Shown here piece after piece: positions 35,586-45,077 of a stretch of 64,000 nt of DNA. The DNA comes from Alphaproteobacteria bacterium. GTDB taxonomy: Bacteria; Pseudomonadota; Alphaproteobacteria; Micropepsales; Micropepsaceae. The notes beneath the pieces are model-generated. The model worked only from the letters and a program-made list of their open reading frames with translations, searched no databases and had not been told where the DNA came from. Location: positions 248,001-312,000 of the forward strand of contig WGMH01000004.1 in the NCBI GenBank assembly GCA_016125165.1, in the 5' to 3' direction. Position 1 is the stretch's first letter; each line of letters starts with the position of its first letter. Both the position numbers and the translations under genes were made by a program.

Positions 35586-37336
35586 GCCGGAACAGCCGGT
35601 ATCAAGCCCCGGAGCGAATTGCCGAAGAATATCTGTTCGGCACGCGAAATATCGGCCTCGGTGAGAACCTGTTCGCGGCAGACCCCGCTCTCGAGCATCT
35701 CCTCGCGCAGAACGCCCGGCAGCAATCCGCACGATAGCGTCGGGGTGACAAGGTCGCCGCCGATCTTGAGGAAAATGTTGGTGCGCGCGCCCTCGCACAA
35801 TTCGCCGCGTTCGTTCAGGAACAGAACCTCATCGCTGCCCGTGAGCGCAGCGAGACGCTCGAGTTCATCTTCGTAGAAACCGCGCCACGTGATCTTGTGG
35901 CGGATGAGTGCATCGGCGCTGTTCAAGCGGTTGGGGGAAATGGCGAAACGCCATGACGGCTTCGGCTCCGGCAGCGGTGCTGATGTGCAGGTGAACGACC
36001 CGTCCTCATCCAATTGCAGACGCACGCGGAGGCGCGGAGACGCGGAGACGCCATGTTGTAGCGCTGTGATCGCGTCATCTCTTGAAAACGGAATCGCGAG
36101 CGCTTTGGCGGAACGCTGCATGCGCGCAAGATGGCGATTCAGCCGGACGAAGCCTTCATCTTCCGTCCAGCGCAGCGTTTCGATGAGGCCGAGGGGCTTG
36201 CGCGCCGTATCATAATAGCGGGCTTTCAGAAGGCATTCGGCATATTCGCTTTCACCGGTGGAATCCGAGACCACCGCGCCACCTATACCCAGTTCGCCTT
36301 CTCCATCCGCGATGGTCAAGGTACGGATGGCGACATTGAAGCGCGCCAATCCATCGGGGGCGAAGTGACCAATGGCCCCGCAATAGAGGCCGCGCGCATC
36401 GGCTTCCAGATTGCGAATGATTTCCATGGCGCGAATCTTTGGTGCGCCGGTGACGGAGCCGCAGGGAAAGATGGCGCGCACGATAGCTTCGATGTTCGTG
36501 CCAGGCCTGAGCCGGGCGGTAACGGTGGAGACCATCGTGTGCAACGTGGGATAGGTTTCCAACGCGAAGAGATCGCGCACTGCAACGCTGCCAGTCTGGG
36601 CGATGCGCCCCAGATCGTTGCGCAGCAGATCCACGATCATCAGATTCTCGGCGCGATCCTTCACGCTCCTGGCAAGCGCATCTTTTGCCTCTTCATCGCC
36701 CGCATCATCGGCGCCGCGCGCAATGGTGCCCTTCATTGGGCGCGCCGTGAGGACGCCTTCCGCCGTCAGGTCGAAAAACTGCTCGGGCGACAGCGAAAGG
36801 ATGTGGCGCGCGCCATCGCAGATGAAGGCGCCATGCGCGGCGAGCGAACGGGCACGCAACAGGCCGTAGAGCGCCAGCGCATCGCCCGCAAAGGCAAAGC
36901 GCGAGCGAAACGACAGGTTGGCCTGATATATGTCGCCCGCCTCGATCAGGTGCTGCACGCGGGTAAAGCGGTCCAGATAGTCCGTCTCGCTCCATTGGTG
37001 GCGCAGCGGCCCGGCATAGGCGCGCGTCAGCGTAGCCAGCGCCTCTTCCCCGATCACCTCCGGCTGGCCAAACACGCCAAACCAGAGCAGCGGAACCATG
37101 CGGTCCGGCGGCAGGAGCGGGAGGAGACGCGGCTCCAGCAGATACCCGAGCTCATAGGCGAAATAGCCCGCCAGATGCCTGCCGGCGGCGCGGGCTGCGG
37201 CCATGGCCGCAAAAGCCGCCGGAACCTCATCCGCGGCCTGCGCGGCAATCACGAATTCGGGATCCCGATAGCGCACAAGCCGCGCCTGCCCCGGACGGGC
37301 ATCGTCCAAAATCACCTGAATCGGGGCGGCACTCAT
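35582..37336 (-). CDS. pabBC: aminodeoxychorismate synthase component I fused to 4-amino-4-deoxychorismate lyase
   Basis: Makes 4-aminobenzoate for folate. The 584-residue protein joins two domains. Residues about 1-370 are the chorismate-binding PabB type, with KDRAENLMIVDLLRNDLGRI, the PCGSVTGAPKIRAMEII motif and GAIG. Residues about 380-584 are the PabC PLP-lyase fold, with the Lys-bearing HKITWRGFYEDEL block and FLNERGELCEGARTNIF. Fusion of the two is a known arrangement. The amidotransferase PabA is not in the window. It is convergent with the gene ending at 35585. Confidence 0.93.
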   Translation of the reverse strand: MSAAPIQVILDDARPGQARLVRYRDPEFVIAAQAADEVPAAFAAMAAARAAGRHLAGYFAYELGYLLEPRLLPLLPPDRMVPLLWFGVFGQPEVIGEEALATLTRAYAGPLRHQWSETDYLDRFTRVQHLIEAGDIYQANLSFRSRFAFAGDALALYGLLRARSLAAHGAFICDGARHILSLSPEQFFDLTAEGVLTARPMKGTIARGADDAGDEEAKDALARSVKDRAENLMIVDLLRNDLGRIAQTGSVAVRDLFALETYPTLHTMVSTVTARLRPGTNIEAIVRAIFPCGSVTGAPKIRAMEIIRNLEADARGLYCGAIGHFAPDGLARFNVAIRTLTIADGEGELGIGGAVVSDSTGESEYAECLLKARYYDTARKPLGLIETLRWTEDEGFVRLNRHLARMQRSAKALAIPFSRDDAITALQHGVSASPRLRVRLQLDEDGSFTCTSAPLPEPKPSWRFAISPNRLNSADALIRHKITWRGFYEDELERLAALTGSDEVLFLNERGELCEGARTNIFLKIGGDLVTPTLSCGLLPGVLREEMLESGVCREQVLTEADISRAEQIFFGNSLRGLIPAVPA

Positions 37337-37507
37337 GGGCGGCTTCTGCCCCTGCCCGCGCGCGCATGCAATGCGGGTCTTGATTGGACGGAAAAATACC
37401 CCACATTTGTTCTGGAGGCGGCGCCCGATGGGGCCGTCATAGGTGATTTGTAACCGGCGGCCTTGAAAATAAGGCGCCGGCAGAGCCGCTCAAGGAGGGC
37501 TTTGGCG

Positions 37508-37933
37508 ATGACACGGAATACCTATTTCAACAGCCCGTTTCTTCTGGGCTTCGAGCACCTGGACAGGCTGCTCGAACGGACCGCCAAGGCGGCCGGAGAC
37601 GGCTATCCGCCCTACAATATCGAGGAAGCAGGCGAAGGCCGCCTGCGCATCACGCTCGCAGTTGCCGGGTTCAGTCCTGACGAGCTGAACGTGAGCATCG
37701 AAGACAACCAGCTCGTGATCCGTGGCAAGCAGATCGATTCCGGCGAACGCAATTTCCTCCATCGCGGCATTGCCGCGCGACAGTTCCAGCGCGCCTTCGT
37801 GCTCGCGGACGGGATCGAGGTGAGTGATGCGAAACTGGAGAACGGCCTGCTCTCCGTCGAGCTGACACGCCCGCGGCAGGAAACATCGGTGCGAAGAATT
37901 GAAATCCGTTCGGCCAAGCCGGGTGGAAAATGA
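37508..37933 (+). CDS. small heat shock protein, Hsp20 family
   Basis: ATP-independent holdase of 141 residues with an excellent AAGGAGGG site before the ATG. The N terminus FNSPFLLGFEHLDRL and the alpha-crystallin domain (YNIEE to VELTRP) are of the IbpA type; the dimer strand GIAARQFQRAF and LENGLLSVEL are conserved. The ROSE-type leader was not evident. The DUF1150 gene follows by 37 bp, the standard arrangement in alphaproteobacteria. Confidence 0.94.
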   Translation: MTRNTYFNSPFLLGFEHLDRLLERTAKAAGDGYPPYNIEEAGEGRLRITLAVAGFSPDELNVSIEDNQLVIRGKQIDSGERNFLHRGIAARQFQRAFVLADGIEVSDAKLENGLLSVELTRPRQETSVRRIEIRSAKPGGK

Positions 37934-37970
37934 GGGGCGTGTGCCTACATAGATTAAACAGGAGGTCACC

Positions 37971-38222
37971 ATGACCGACAGGTATGAGAGTTTCGAAGCA
38001 GATGACATGGCGCACGGCCCCCGCCTCGCCTACATCAAACCGACGCGCGCAGATGAAGCGCGACGGCTGGGCATTGTGCCGCCCGGAATCGAAGTTCCGG
38101 ACAACGTGACGCTCTATGTGCTGCATGACGTGAACGGCGCGGTGCTTGGCTTCACCGATGGTTATGACAGCGCCTATGGCGCGGCGGTACAGAACGAACT
38201 GACACCCGTCAGCGTTCACTGA
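37971..38222 (+). CDS. DUF1150 family protein
   Basis: An 83-residue soluble protein of unknown function, starting MTDRYESFEADD with AGGAGG upstream. The family core LAYIKPTRADEARRLG and LYVLHDVNGAVLGFTD is visible. DUF1150 genes very often sit after hsp20 genes in alphaproteobacteria; a heat-shock or proteostasis link is inferred from that only. Confidence 0.88.
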   Translation: MTDRYESFEADDMAHGPRLAYIKPTRADEARRLGIVPPGIEVPDNVTLYVLHDVNGAVLGFTDGYDSAYGAAVQNELTPVSVH

Positions 38223-38242
38223 CACGCACACGCCTGAAACGA

Positions 38243-38276
38243 AAAAGGGGCCGCGCGAAGCGGCCCCTTTTGTTTT
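38243..38276. terminator. bidirectional rho-independent terminator
   Basis: AAAAGGGGCCGC (38243-38254) and GCGGCCCCTTTT (38260-38271) form a perfect 12-bp stem with a GCGAA loop, T-rich on both sides. It can end both the hsp20-DUF1150 transcript and the converging ptsN transcript. Confidence 0.92.
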
Positions 38277-38291
38277 GACAGGCTGCGCGAA

Positions 38292-38777
38292 TTACGCGGC
38301 CTGTGAATTGGGACCGTTGGAGCGCTCGGTCAAAAGCGCATAAAGCACTTCAGGCTTGGCGGCAGCGCGCAGCTTTTCGCAGGTGGTCTGGTTGCGCAAC
38401 ACGCGCGAAACACGCGCCAACGCCTTCAGATGATCCGCGCCCGCATCTTCCGGGGCCAGCAGCACGAACACCAGATCGACCGGCTGACTATCAACCGCAT
38501 CGTAATCAATGGGTGTTTCCAGGCGCGCGAACATGCCGACAATGCGCGGCAGACCGGCAAGGCGGCCATGCGGAATCGCAATGCCCTGGCCCATTCCGGT
38601 GGAACCCAGTCGCTCCCGCTCGATCAGCGTTTCGGCAATGCGCCGTTCCGGCAGACCGGTGAAGTGCGACAGGCGCTGCGCAAGTTCCTGCAACAGCTGC
38701 TTCTTGTTCTGCGCCTTCAGGTTGGCGGCCACAGCTTCCGGCGCCAGCAAATCGGTGATTTCCATGTGAACTTTCAT
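38292..38777 (-). CDS. ptsN: nitrogen PTS enzyme IIA-Ntr
   Basis: Phosphocarrier that regulates nitrogen, potassium and carbon metabolism and receives phosphate from NPr. The product from the ATG at 38777 has 161 residues; ATG at 38765 (MEITDLLAP) is equally possible. The phosphorylated His is in GIAIPHGRL (H70). It closes the rpoN-hpf-ptsN run. Confidence 0.94.
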   Translation of the reverse strand: MKVHMEITDLLAPEAVAANLKAQNKKQLLQELAQRLSHFTGLPERRIAETLIERERLGSTGMGQGIAIPHGRLAGLPRIVGMFARLETPIDYDAVDSQPVDLVFVLLAPEDAGADHLKALARVSRVLRNQTTCEKLRAAAKPEVLYALLTERSNGPNSQAA

Positions 38778-38805
38778 ACCCCCAACGCCCCGCGACGCGG
38801 ACACG

Positions 38806-39105
38806 CTAGTCGTGATGCCCCTTCAACTTGCGCATGTAGCGCCGCACCTGCTTGTCCATGTGCTCAAGCGCGAGTGCGAACGCCTTGTGCGCGTCGTCCG
38901 CTTCGCCTTCGGACTTCATAACCGCACCGGCATCCAGATGCACGGTGCAATCGGCATGAAACATCGAACGCTCGCGCGAGAACACGACATGCGCATCGAA
39001 TCCGCCGTCGAAATACTTGCCGACAGATTCGGAAAGCTGCACGCGCACCTTTTCGGGCAACGCCTCACCGATCTCAATCTGCTTGCCGGAAACCCTGATT
39101 CTCAT
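38806..39105 (-). CDS. hpf: ribosome hibernation factor HPF, short form
   Basis: Binds the 30S decoding region and stops translation in stationary phase. The ATG at 39105 has AAGAAG upstream and gives 99 residues. The N-terminal RMF/HPF fold is complete (VSGKQIEIGEALPEKV to MRKLKGHH). Most alphaproteobacteria have a long HPF of about 190 residues with a C-terminal dimerisation domain; this protein stops before it. It lies between rpoN and ptsN, the usual place. Confidence 0.92.
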   Translation of the reverse strand: MRIRVSGKQIEIGEALPEKVRVQLSESVGKYFDGGFDAHVVFSRERSMFHADCTVHLDAGAVMKSEGEADDAHKAFALALEHMDKQVRRYMRKLKGHHD

Positions 39106-39223
39106 GTCTTCTTTTTGCTGCACGGCCTGACGGGTTCCCGTTGTTTACCGCGCACTTGCGCGACCGTTTCGAAAAAGGCGGCGGACCATATGTCGAGGCC
39201 TCACCGAAAGTCAACGAAGCCTG

Positions 39224-40741
39224 TCACCTATAGGATATCGGTGCGGATTCACAGTGTTTCAACCTCCGCCGCTCCACGGAAGACGGAATTCTGAGGGCTT
39301 CGCGGTATTTGGCCACCGTGCGGCGGGCAATGTTAACGCCGTCTGCGGTGAGCAGCGCCACAATCCTGTCATCCGACAGGATTTCCGCCGCGGATTCGTT
39401 GTCGATCATTTCGCGGATGCGGTCACGCACCGCTTCGGCAGAGTGCGATTCGCCACCATCGAGAGACTGGATCGACGCGGTGAAGAAATACTTCAGTTCG
39501 AATACACCCCGCGGCGTCGCAATATACTTGTTCGAGGTAACGCGACTGACGGTCGATTCATGCATCCCAATGGCATCGGCGATGGTGCGCAGATTGAGCG
39601 GCCGCAGGTGGCGCACACCATAGGTGAGGAACCCGTCCTGCTGGCGCACAATCTCGCTTGCAACCTTCATGATCGTGCGGGCGCGCTGATCCAGACTTTT
39701 CACAAGCCAGTTGGCGTTGTTCAGGCATTCTGTCAGATAATTCTTCGAATCCTTGTCGCGCGCGCTGGACGACACCTTGGAATAGTAGCGCGCGTTCACC
39801 AGCAGCCGCGGCAGCGTGTCGGAATTCAATTCTACATGCCAGCCGCCATCGACGGCTTCACGCACGAACACATCGGGCACCACCGGTTGGACCGGCTCCG
39901 AGCCGAAGGCCAGGCCCGGCTTGGGCGTGAGCGTGCGGATTTCGGCGATCATGTCGGCGATATCTTCGGCATCGACGCCGCAGATCGACGTGAGACCGGC
40001 AATATCGCGGCGCGCAACCATATCCAGATGCTGGAGAAACGTCTCCATCGCCGGATCGCAGCGACCCTTTTCGCGCAATTGCAGCGCAAGACACTCCGCC
40101 AGATCGCGCGCGGCGACACCTGTGGGTTCAAACCCCTGCACAGTCTTCAGAACCGCAAGAACGCGTTCCGTTGGCGCCCCAAGCCGCGCCGCCATCTCCT
40201 CGATGTCTGCGCGCATGTAACCGGCTTCATCGACCGCATCGATGATGGAGGCCGCGATCAGGCGGGCCTCACCATCCAGCGCGGCAATCGAAAGCTGATC
40301 GAGCAAATGATCCTTGAGCGTAACGGCAGAGGCCAGCGCGCCTTCAAGCGCAGATTCATCGCCATCAATGCGCGGACCCGAACGCAGTGTTGTCCAATCC
40401 GCGAGGGGCGCCGCGCTTCCGGCCTCGCCCGGCGTTTCGCGCTCGGCGTACATGTCTTCGTGCGAGGCATCCATGTCCTCGGCGCGCGAATAGTCTTCAC
40501 GCGTGAGCGCGCTATCGAGGGTTTCGCTGGCAGAACTCTGCTCTGCGGCAGAAGGCGGCTCTTCGGCGGGACCGCTATCACGGTCATCGCGTTCGAGGAG
40601 CGGGTTGCGTTCGAGTTCCTGGGTGACGTAATCGGCCAGTTCCAGATTGGAAAGCTGGAGCAGCTTGATGGCCTGCTGCAACTGGGGAGTCATGACCAGC
40701 GACTGGCCCTGCCTCATCTCCAATCTTTGCGCGAGTGCCAT
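39224..40741 (-). CDS. rpoN: RNA polymerase sigma-54 factor
   Basis: Sigma factor for nitrogen and other activator-dependent genes. The 505-residue protein has the Gln/Leu-rich activator-interacting region (QLQQAIKLLQLSNLELA, about 21-37), an acidic linker at about 60-120, the core-binding region, the helix-turn-helix (AIGMHESTVSRVTSNKYI) and the RpoN box ARRTVAKYR at 472-480. It follows lptB by 17 bp. Confidence 0.97.
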   Translation of the reverse strand: MALAQRLEMRQGQSLVMTPQLQQAIKLLQLSNLELADYVTQELERNPLLERDDRDSGPAEEPPSAAEQSSASETLDSALTREDYSRAEDMDASHEDMYAERETPGEAGSAAPLADWTTLRSGPRIDGDESALEGALASAVTLKDHLLDQLSIAALDGEARLIAASIIDAVDEAGYMRADIEEMAARLGAPTERVLAVLKTVQGFEPTGVAARDLAECLALQLREKGRCDPAMETFLQHLDMVARRDIAGLTSICGVDAEDIADMIAEIRTLTPKPGLAFGSEPVQPVVPDVFVREAVDGGWHVELNSDTLPRLLVNARYYSKVSSSARDKDSKNYLTECLNNANWLVKSLDQRARTIMKVASEIVRQQDGFLTYGVRHLRPLNLRTIADAIGMHESTVSRVTSNKYIATPRGVFELKYFFTASIQSLDGGESHSAEAVRDRIREMIDNESAAEILSDDRIVALLTADGVNIARRTVAKYREALRIPSSVERRRLKHCESAPISYR

Positions 40742-40758
40742 TGCCCCTGACCCGTGAA

Positions 40759-41559
40759 CTACAGCGAAAAACGCTCGCCGAGATAGACGCGCCGCACATC
40801 GCGGTCGCCCACGATCTCGCTTGGCGTGCCTTCCTTCAGCACCTGACCTTCGTGAATGATGTAAGCACGGTCGATGATATCGAGAGCATCGCGCACGTTA
40901 TGATCGGTAATCAGAATGCCGATGCCGCGCTCCTTCAACTGTACGATCAGATCGCGGATTTCCGACACGGCGATGGGATCGATGCCGGCGAGCGGTTCGT
41001 CGAGCAGGATATAGGATGGATGCGTGGCAAGCGCGCGGGCGATTTCCACGCGGCGGCGCTCACCACCGGAAAGCGCAATGGCGGGCGTATCCTTCACATG
41101 CGTGACGCCGAATTCGGCCATCAGTTCTTCGACGAGCGCCTCGCAGCGGCTTGAATCGCTTTCCACCAGTTCGGCGGTGGCGCGGATGTTTTCTTCGGCG
41201 GTGAGGCCGCGAAAGATGGAGGCTTCCTGCGGCAGATAGCCAATGCCAAGACGCGCGCGCCGGTACATCGGAAGATCCGTCACATTCAGGCCGTCCAGCT
41301 CGATAGTGCCGGTGTCGGCGGGAATGAGGCCCGTAATCATGTAGAAACAGGTCGTCTTGCCCGCGCCGTTCGGTCCCAGAAGGCCGACCACTTCGCCGCG
41401 ATGAAGCGTGAGACTGACATTGCGCACCACGGGGCGCTTGCGAAAACTCTTGCCGATCTTCGAGACCACCAGCCCTCCCGAGCCCTCGACCACGCGCGGC
41501 AAGGACATGCCGTCGCGCGCAGGATTTTCGCTGGTGTCACCGGGGGATTGGTCGGTCAT
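40759..41559 (-). CDS. lptB: LPS export ABC transporter ATP-binding protein
   Basis: ATPase that drives lipopolysaccharide extraction from the inner membrane. Of its 266 residues the first 28 are a non-conserved extension. Walker A is GPNGAGKT at 62-69, the signature LSGGERRRVEIARAL and Walker B YILLDEPLAGID follow. Adjacent lptA and lptC confirm the call; lptF and lptG are elsewhere. Confidence 0.97.
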   Translation of the reverse strand: MTDQSPGDTSENPARDGMSLPRVVEGSGGLVVSKIGKSFRKRPVVRNVSLTLHRGEVVGLLGPNGAGKTTCFYMITGLIPADTGTIELDGLNVTDLPMYRRARLGIGYLPQEASIFRGLTAEENIRATAELVESDSSRCEALVEELMAEFGVTHVKDTPAIALSGGERRRVEIARALATHPSYILLDEPLAGIDPIAVSEIRDLIVQLKERGIGILITDHNVRDALDIIDRAYIIHEGQVLKEGTPSEIVGDRDVRRVYLGERFSL

Positions 41560-41607
41560 GGCAAGAACTGTGCCTATTCGTATTTAAGGAAGGATGAAGT
41601 TTGCCGC

Positions 41608-42159
41608 CTACTTGCCGCCATCTTTCGACTTTTGGGGGACAAAGAGGCTCTGCACGCGGCCACCTTGCATGCCCTGCGCCGTGAGCGCGGCCAGCCCGGT
41701 TCCGAGATTCACAACCAGCTTTGTGCCGCGCATGACGTTCTTCTCCTTTGCCAGCACGACGTTGCCGGTGAAGGTGATGGTACGCGGCGCCAGCTCATAG
41801 ACCCCAAGATCGCCCGACGCGCGCCCGCTCGGAGAATCGAACAGCACATGACCATTGGCTTCGATACGATCCGCCTGACCGTCCTTGACGCCGACCTTCA
41901 CCTTGTCCGCGCGCAACTTGAACGTGCCCTGTGTGACAACGACATTGCCGGAATAGGTGCCGACTTTGGTATTGAAATCACCGAGGAAAGTGTCTGCCGA
42001 GACAGATATGGGGGCGCTGGTATCATGCTTGCCCAAGCCCGTGACCTGCTGGGTCTGCGGCTGTTGCGCCTGCGGTTGCAGGGTGGTCTGCGTTTGGGCA
42101 AAAGCCGTTGGCGCGGCAAGAAGCGCGCAAGCGGCGGCAATGGTGGCCCAGCGATTCAT
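41608..42159 (-). CDS. lptA: LPS transport periplasmic protein LptA
   Basis: Periplasmic bridge protein of 183 residues. The signal peptide ends near AFA (residue 21), followed by a Gln/Thr-rich linker. The OstA/LptA beta-jellyroll has the repeated VGTYSGNVVVTQG, ANGHVLFDSP and ITFTGNVVLAKEKN strands. It overlaps lptC by four bases. Confidence 0.94.
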   Translation of the reverse strand: MNRWATIAAACALLAAPTAFAQTQTTLQPQAQQPQTQQVTGLGKHDTSAPISVSADTFLGDFNTKVGTYSGNVVVTQGTFKLRADKVKVGVKDGQADRIEANGHVLFDSPSGRASGDLGVYELAPRTITFTGNVVLAKEKNVMRGTKLVVNLGTGLAALTAQGMQGGRVQSLFVPQKSKDGGK

Positions 42160-42881
42160 TTCTTCCTGACTCCACTCTTCGATTTCTTCAGCGCCCCGGC
42201 ATAGATGGTCATATGCACATTGCCGCTGAGCTTGATCTGCTTGGTGTCGCGCGTGATCTCGAACCGGTCGGCGCTGAGCGTACCCAGCGGTCCATGACCG
42301 GTGACCGGGTGCGGACCCACGAGCACGCCCTTGCCCAAATCCATGTTCATCAGATCGGTGTGAATCTCGTAACCCTGATCCGAATAGGCCGCGATGTTGT
42401 CCCTGAGCGTGGCCGTTTTGGATTCCGCATCGAGCGTACCCGTCGATGCGGTGACGCTGATCCAGCCGTTCTGCTTTTTCAGGGCGATATCGGCCTGCAC
42501 ATTCACCAGCGCGGCGCGGCGCGCGCCCCGCGCAAGCTGGCGCAGCGTGTCTGCCGTTACGACGAACGCATCGCCATCGGACGTGGTGCCCGTGAGCTTC
42601 GGCTTCACCATCGTCAGATCGTCCTTCAGGCTGGCGAGCGTGTCGAAAGTCATCGCCACCTTGTCCTGATCGCGGGTCTGAACCGAATAGGCGATCACTG
42701 CCAGAATGACGCCGCCCGCCGCAATCAGAAGCGCGCGCTTCATGATGACGACAAAGCGCGTGTAGCGCTTGGCCTCATCGATGCTGCCGCGCGCGCGGGT
42801 GGCCCAATCGCGTTGCTGGCGCTGCGGCGGCACAGAGCCCATGGGCTCGGCCACCGCGCCGTTGGACTTGCGGCCTGCCAT
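42156..42881 (-). CDS. lptC: LPS export protein LptC
   Basis: Bitopic inner-membrane protein that passes LPS from LptBFG to LptA. The product has 241 residues from the ATG at 42881, which overlaps the kdsD stop (ATGA). A Gln/Arg-rich cytoplasmic N terminus of about 45 residues precedes the single membrane segment (LLIAAGGVILAVIAYSV, about 48-64), then the periplasmic LptC beta fold. The N-terminal extension is longer than in E. coli, as is common in alphaproteobacteria. Confidence 0.93.
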   Translation of the reverse strand: MAGRKSNGAVAEPMGSVPPQRQQRDWATRARGSIDEAKRYTRFVVIMKRALLIAAGGVILAVIAYSVQTRDQDKVAMTFDTLASLKDDLTMVKPKLTGTTSDGDAFVVTADTLRQLARGARRAALVNVQADIALKKQNGWISVTASTGTLDAESKTATLRDNIAAYSDQGYEIHTDLMNMDLGKGVLVGPHPVTGHGPLGTLSADRFEITRDTKQIKLSGNVHMTIYAGALKKSKSGVRKK

Positions 42882-43897
42882 CAGCTCAATCCTGCACGCA
42901 GGCAATCGTGAATGCTGAGGAAGCCGACAGGTTTTCGCGGATCGCCGGCGGGATCGACAACAAAGACGCTGGTGACCTTTGGCGAGCCCGTGTTCATGAT
43001 GGTGAGCGCTTCGGCGGCAAGCATGCTGGCAGGTACGGTCTTTGGCGAGGCCGTCATCACGTCGCGCGCCTTGCGATCGAGCAGCGCCGGTTCCATGTGC
43101 CGGCGCAGATCGCCATCGGTGACAATGCCGATGAGCTTGCCATCAGCATCCACTATGCCCGCCACACCGGCAAAGCCGAAGCGGTTGGACGTCATCGTGA
43201 TGAGCACATCGCGCATTGGCGTGTCGGGGCCGACGAGCGGAAGTTCATCGGTGCCGTGCATGATGTCACTGACGCGCACCAGCATCTTTCCGAGCGAGCC
43301 GCCCGGATGGAAATTGCGATATTGATCCGCGGTGAAGCCGCGACGCTCCATCAGCGCGACTGCGAGCGCATCGCCCAGCACCAGCATCACCGTTGTGGAG
43401 GTGGTGGGGGCAAGGCCCATGGGGCAGGCTTCCTTCGCCGGCGGCAGCACCAGCGGAATGTCGGCGGCCTGCAACAGCGTGGATTGGGGATTGCCCGCAA
43501 TGCCGATGAGCGGAATGCGCAGCCGCTTCGCATGGGTGATGAGATCACCCAGCTCGGCCGTCTCGCCCCGATAGGACAGCATCAGCAGCGCATCTTCCCG
43601 CGTGACCATGCCCAGATCGCCGTGGCTCGCCTCGCCCGGGTGGACGAAATGCGAAGGGGTACCGGTGGACGCCAGCGTGGCGGCAATCTTGCGGGCGATA
43701 TGACCGCTCTTGCCCATGCCGCTGACGATGACCCGGCCCTTGATGTTCAGGATGGCATCAACCGCCCGGCTGAAATCGCCGTTCAGTCCCGCACCAAGCG
43801 CGGCAATGGCTTCGCCTGCATATTCGCAGACGCGGCGCGCGGCATCCTGATCGGAATGGACCGAGCCAGCGGAGGCCGGCTGGGGGGCAGCGGACAT
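42881..43897 (-). CDS. kdsD: arabinose-5-phosphate isomerase
   Basis: Converts ribulose-5-phosphate to arabinose-5-phosphate, the first step to KDO in lipopolysaccharide. The 338-residue protein has an SIS domain (GMGKSGHIARKIAATLASTGTP, phosphate-binding Ser and Lys) and two CBS repeats in the C-terminal half (PMRDVLITMTSNRFG and ARDVMTASPKTV). Its place before lptC-lptA-lptB is conserved. Confidence 0.95.
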   Translation of the reverse strand: MSAAPQPASAGSVHSDQDAARRVCEYAGEAIAALGAGLNGDFSRAVDAILNIKGRVIVSGMGKSGHIARKIAATLASTGTPSHFVHPGEASHGDLGMVTREDALLMLSYRGETAELGDLITHAKRLRIPLIGIAGNPQSTLLQAADIPLVLPPAKEACPMGLAPTTSTTVMLVLGDALAVALMERRGFTADQYRNFHPGGSLGKMLVRVSDIMHGTDELPLVGPDTPMRDVLITMTSNRFGFAGVAGIVDADGKLIGIVTDGDLRRHMEPALLDRKARDVMTASPKTVPASMLAAEALTIMNTGSPKVTSVFVVDPAGDPRKPVGFLSIHDCLRAGLS

Positions 43898-44103
43898 GAA
43901 GACACCCTTGTTGTCCGGGGCGGGCGCCGGAAACGGCAAAACCGCAACGGAAATGACCCCTTGGCCTGATTGCGCCCGAACCTCTGGCCCGTCAAGCCCT
44001 GGGGGACGCGAAATTCGTGCCAATTCCTGAACAAATTATGAGCGCGATGGCGGGCCGCTGCAACCTGGCTGCCGCAGCGCGGTAAACGGCGCGCCATACA
44101 GGC

Positions 44104-44460
44104 CTAAAGCGCCAGGCACGCCTTGCTGACTTTGGACAGGCGCATGGCGGCATCGCCACGCAGCAGGCCCGAAAGCTCCGCCGCGTTGAAGTTGCGCCCG
44201 TTGCAGGCCAAGAACCCCCGCGCTGTTCCCTGCTCCGCGCCATCGCACAGCGCCGCAAAACGATAGGCAAGAACACCGCCGCCGCACGATCCGCAGGCGC
44301 CGTCGGTGCGCGTGGTCTTGCCGCCAACCATGCACGCCTTCTCGATCACCCGCCCCGGCTTCCAGCTTGCAGCATCGGCGGCGGCAAAAGGCGAAGCCAA
44401 TGCCAGAAGCACAAGTGCGAGAGACAGAGAGCGGACAGCAGACATGCGCTTTGCGGTCAT
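44104..44460 (-). CDS. small Cys-rich secreted protein of unknown function
   Basis: A 118-residue protein with a clear signal peptide (SLSLALVLLALASPFAAADA). The mature part of about 90 residues has six or more Cys (KACMVGGKTTRTDGACGSCGG, ALCDGAEQG, FLACNGRNF, SKACLAL), which suggests disulfide bonds in the periplasm or outside. The start may be ATG 44460 or 44445. It follows rnd by only five bases. I recognise no family. Confidence 0.7.
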   Translation of the reverse strand: MTAKRMSAVRSLSLALVLLALASPFAAADAASWKPGRVIEKACMVGGKTTRTDGACGSCGGGVLAYRFAALCDGAEQGTARGFLACNGRNFNAAELSGLLRGDAAMRLSKVSKACLAL

Positions 44461-44465
44461 GGCAT

Positions 44466-45077
44466 TCAGTGGGCGAAAATATCGATGTCGGGCCAGCCGG
44501 CAAGATCGAGCGCGGCGCGTGACGGCAGAAAGTCGAAACAGGCCCTGGCCAATTCCGTTCGGCCTTCGCGTGCCAGCATTTCGTCCAGAACCACCTTCAT
44601 CCTGTGCAGATGCGCGACATCGTTGGCGGCATAGGACAATTGTTTCTCGGTCAGTTCGGAGGCGCCCCAATCGGAGCTTTGCTGCTCCTTGGAAAGCTCG
44701 ACGCCGAGGAGTTCACGCACCAGATCCTTGAGGCCATGCCGGTCCGTATAGGTGCGCACGAGCTTGGAGGCGATCTTGGTGCAATAGATCGGCGCGGTGA
44801 TGACGCCGAGATATTGCCGGAACACCGCCACATCGAAGCGCGCGAAGTGAAAGAGCTTCAAGCATTTCGGATCGGCGAGCAGGCGCTTGAGATTCGGCGC
44901 ATCGTATTTTCCGGCGTCGAACTGCACGGCGTGGCAGACGCCATCGCCACTGGACAGCTGCGCGAGGCACAACCGGTCGCGATGCGGATTGAGACCGAGG
45001 GTTTCGGTGTCGATGGCGACCATCGGGCCGAGGTCCAGACCGTCCGGCAAATCGTTCTTGTAAAGCTTGATCTTCAT
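44466..45077 (-). CDS. rnd: ribonuclease D, short form
   Basis: 3'-5' exoribonuclease of the DEDDy class, acting on tRNA and small RNA 3' ends. The 203-residue protein has the three exonuclease motifs (AIDTETLGL, HFARFD and YAANDVAHL with the Tyr of DEDDy). The C-terminal HRDC domains of E. coli RNase D are absent. Short RNase D proteins of this size are usual in alphaproteobacteria. Confidence 0.92.
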   Translation of the reverse strand: MKIKLYKNDLPDGLDLGPMVAIDTETLGLNPHRDRLCLAQLSSGDGVCHAVQFDAGKYDAPNLKRLLADPKCLKLFHFARFDVAVFRQYLGVITAPIYCTKIASKLVRTYTDRHGLKDLVRELLGVELSKEQQSSDWGASELTEKQLSYAANDVAHLHRMKVVLDEMLAREGRTELARACFDFLPSRAALDLAGWPDIDIFAH

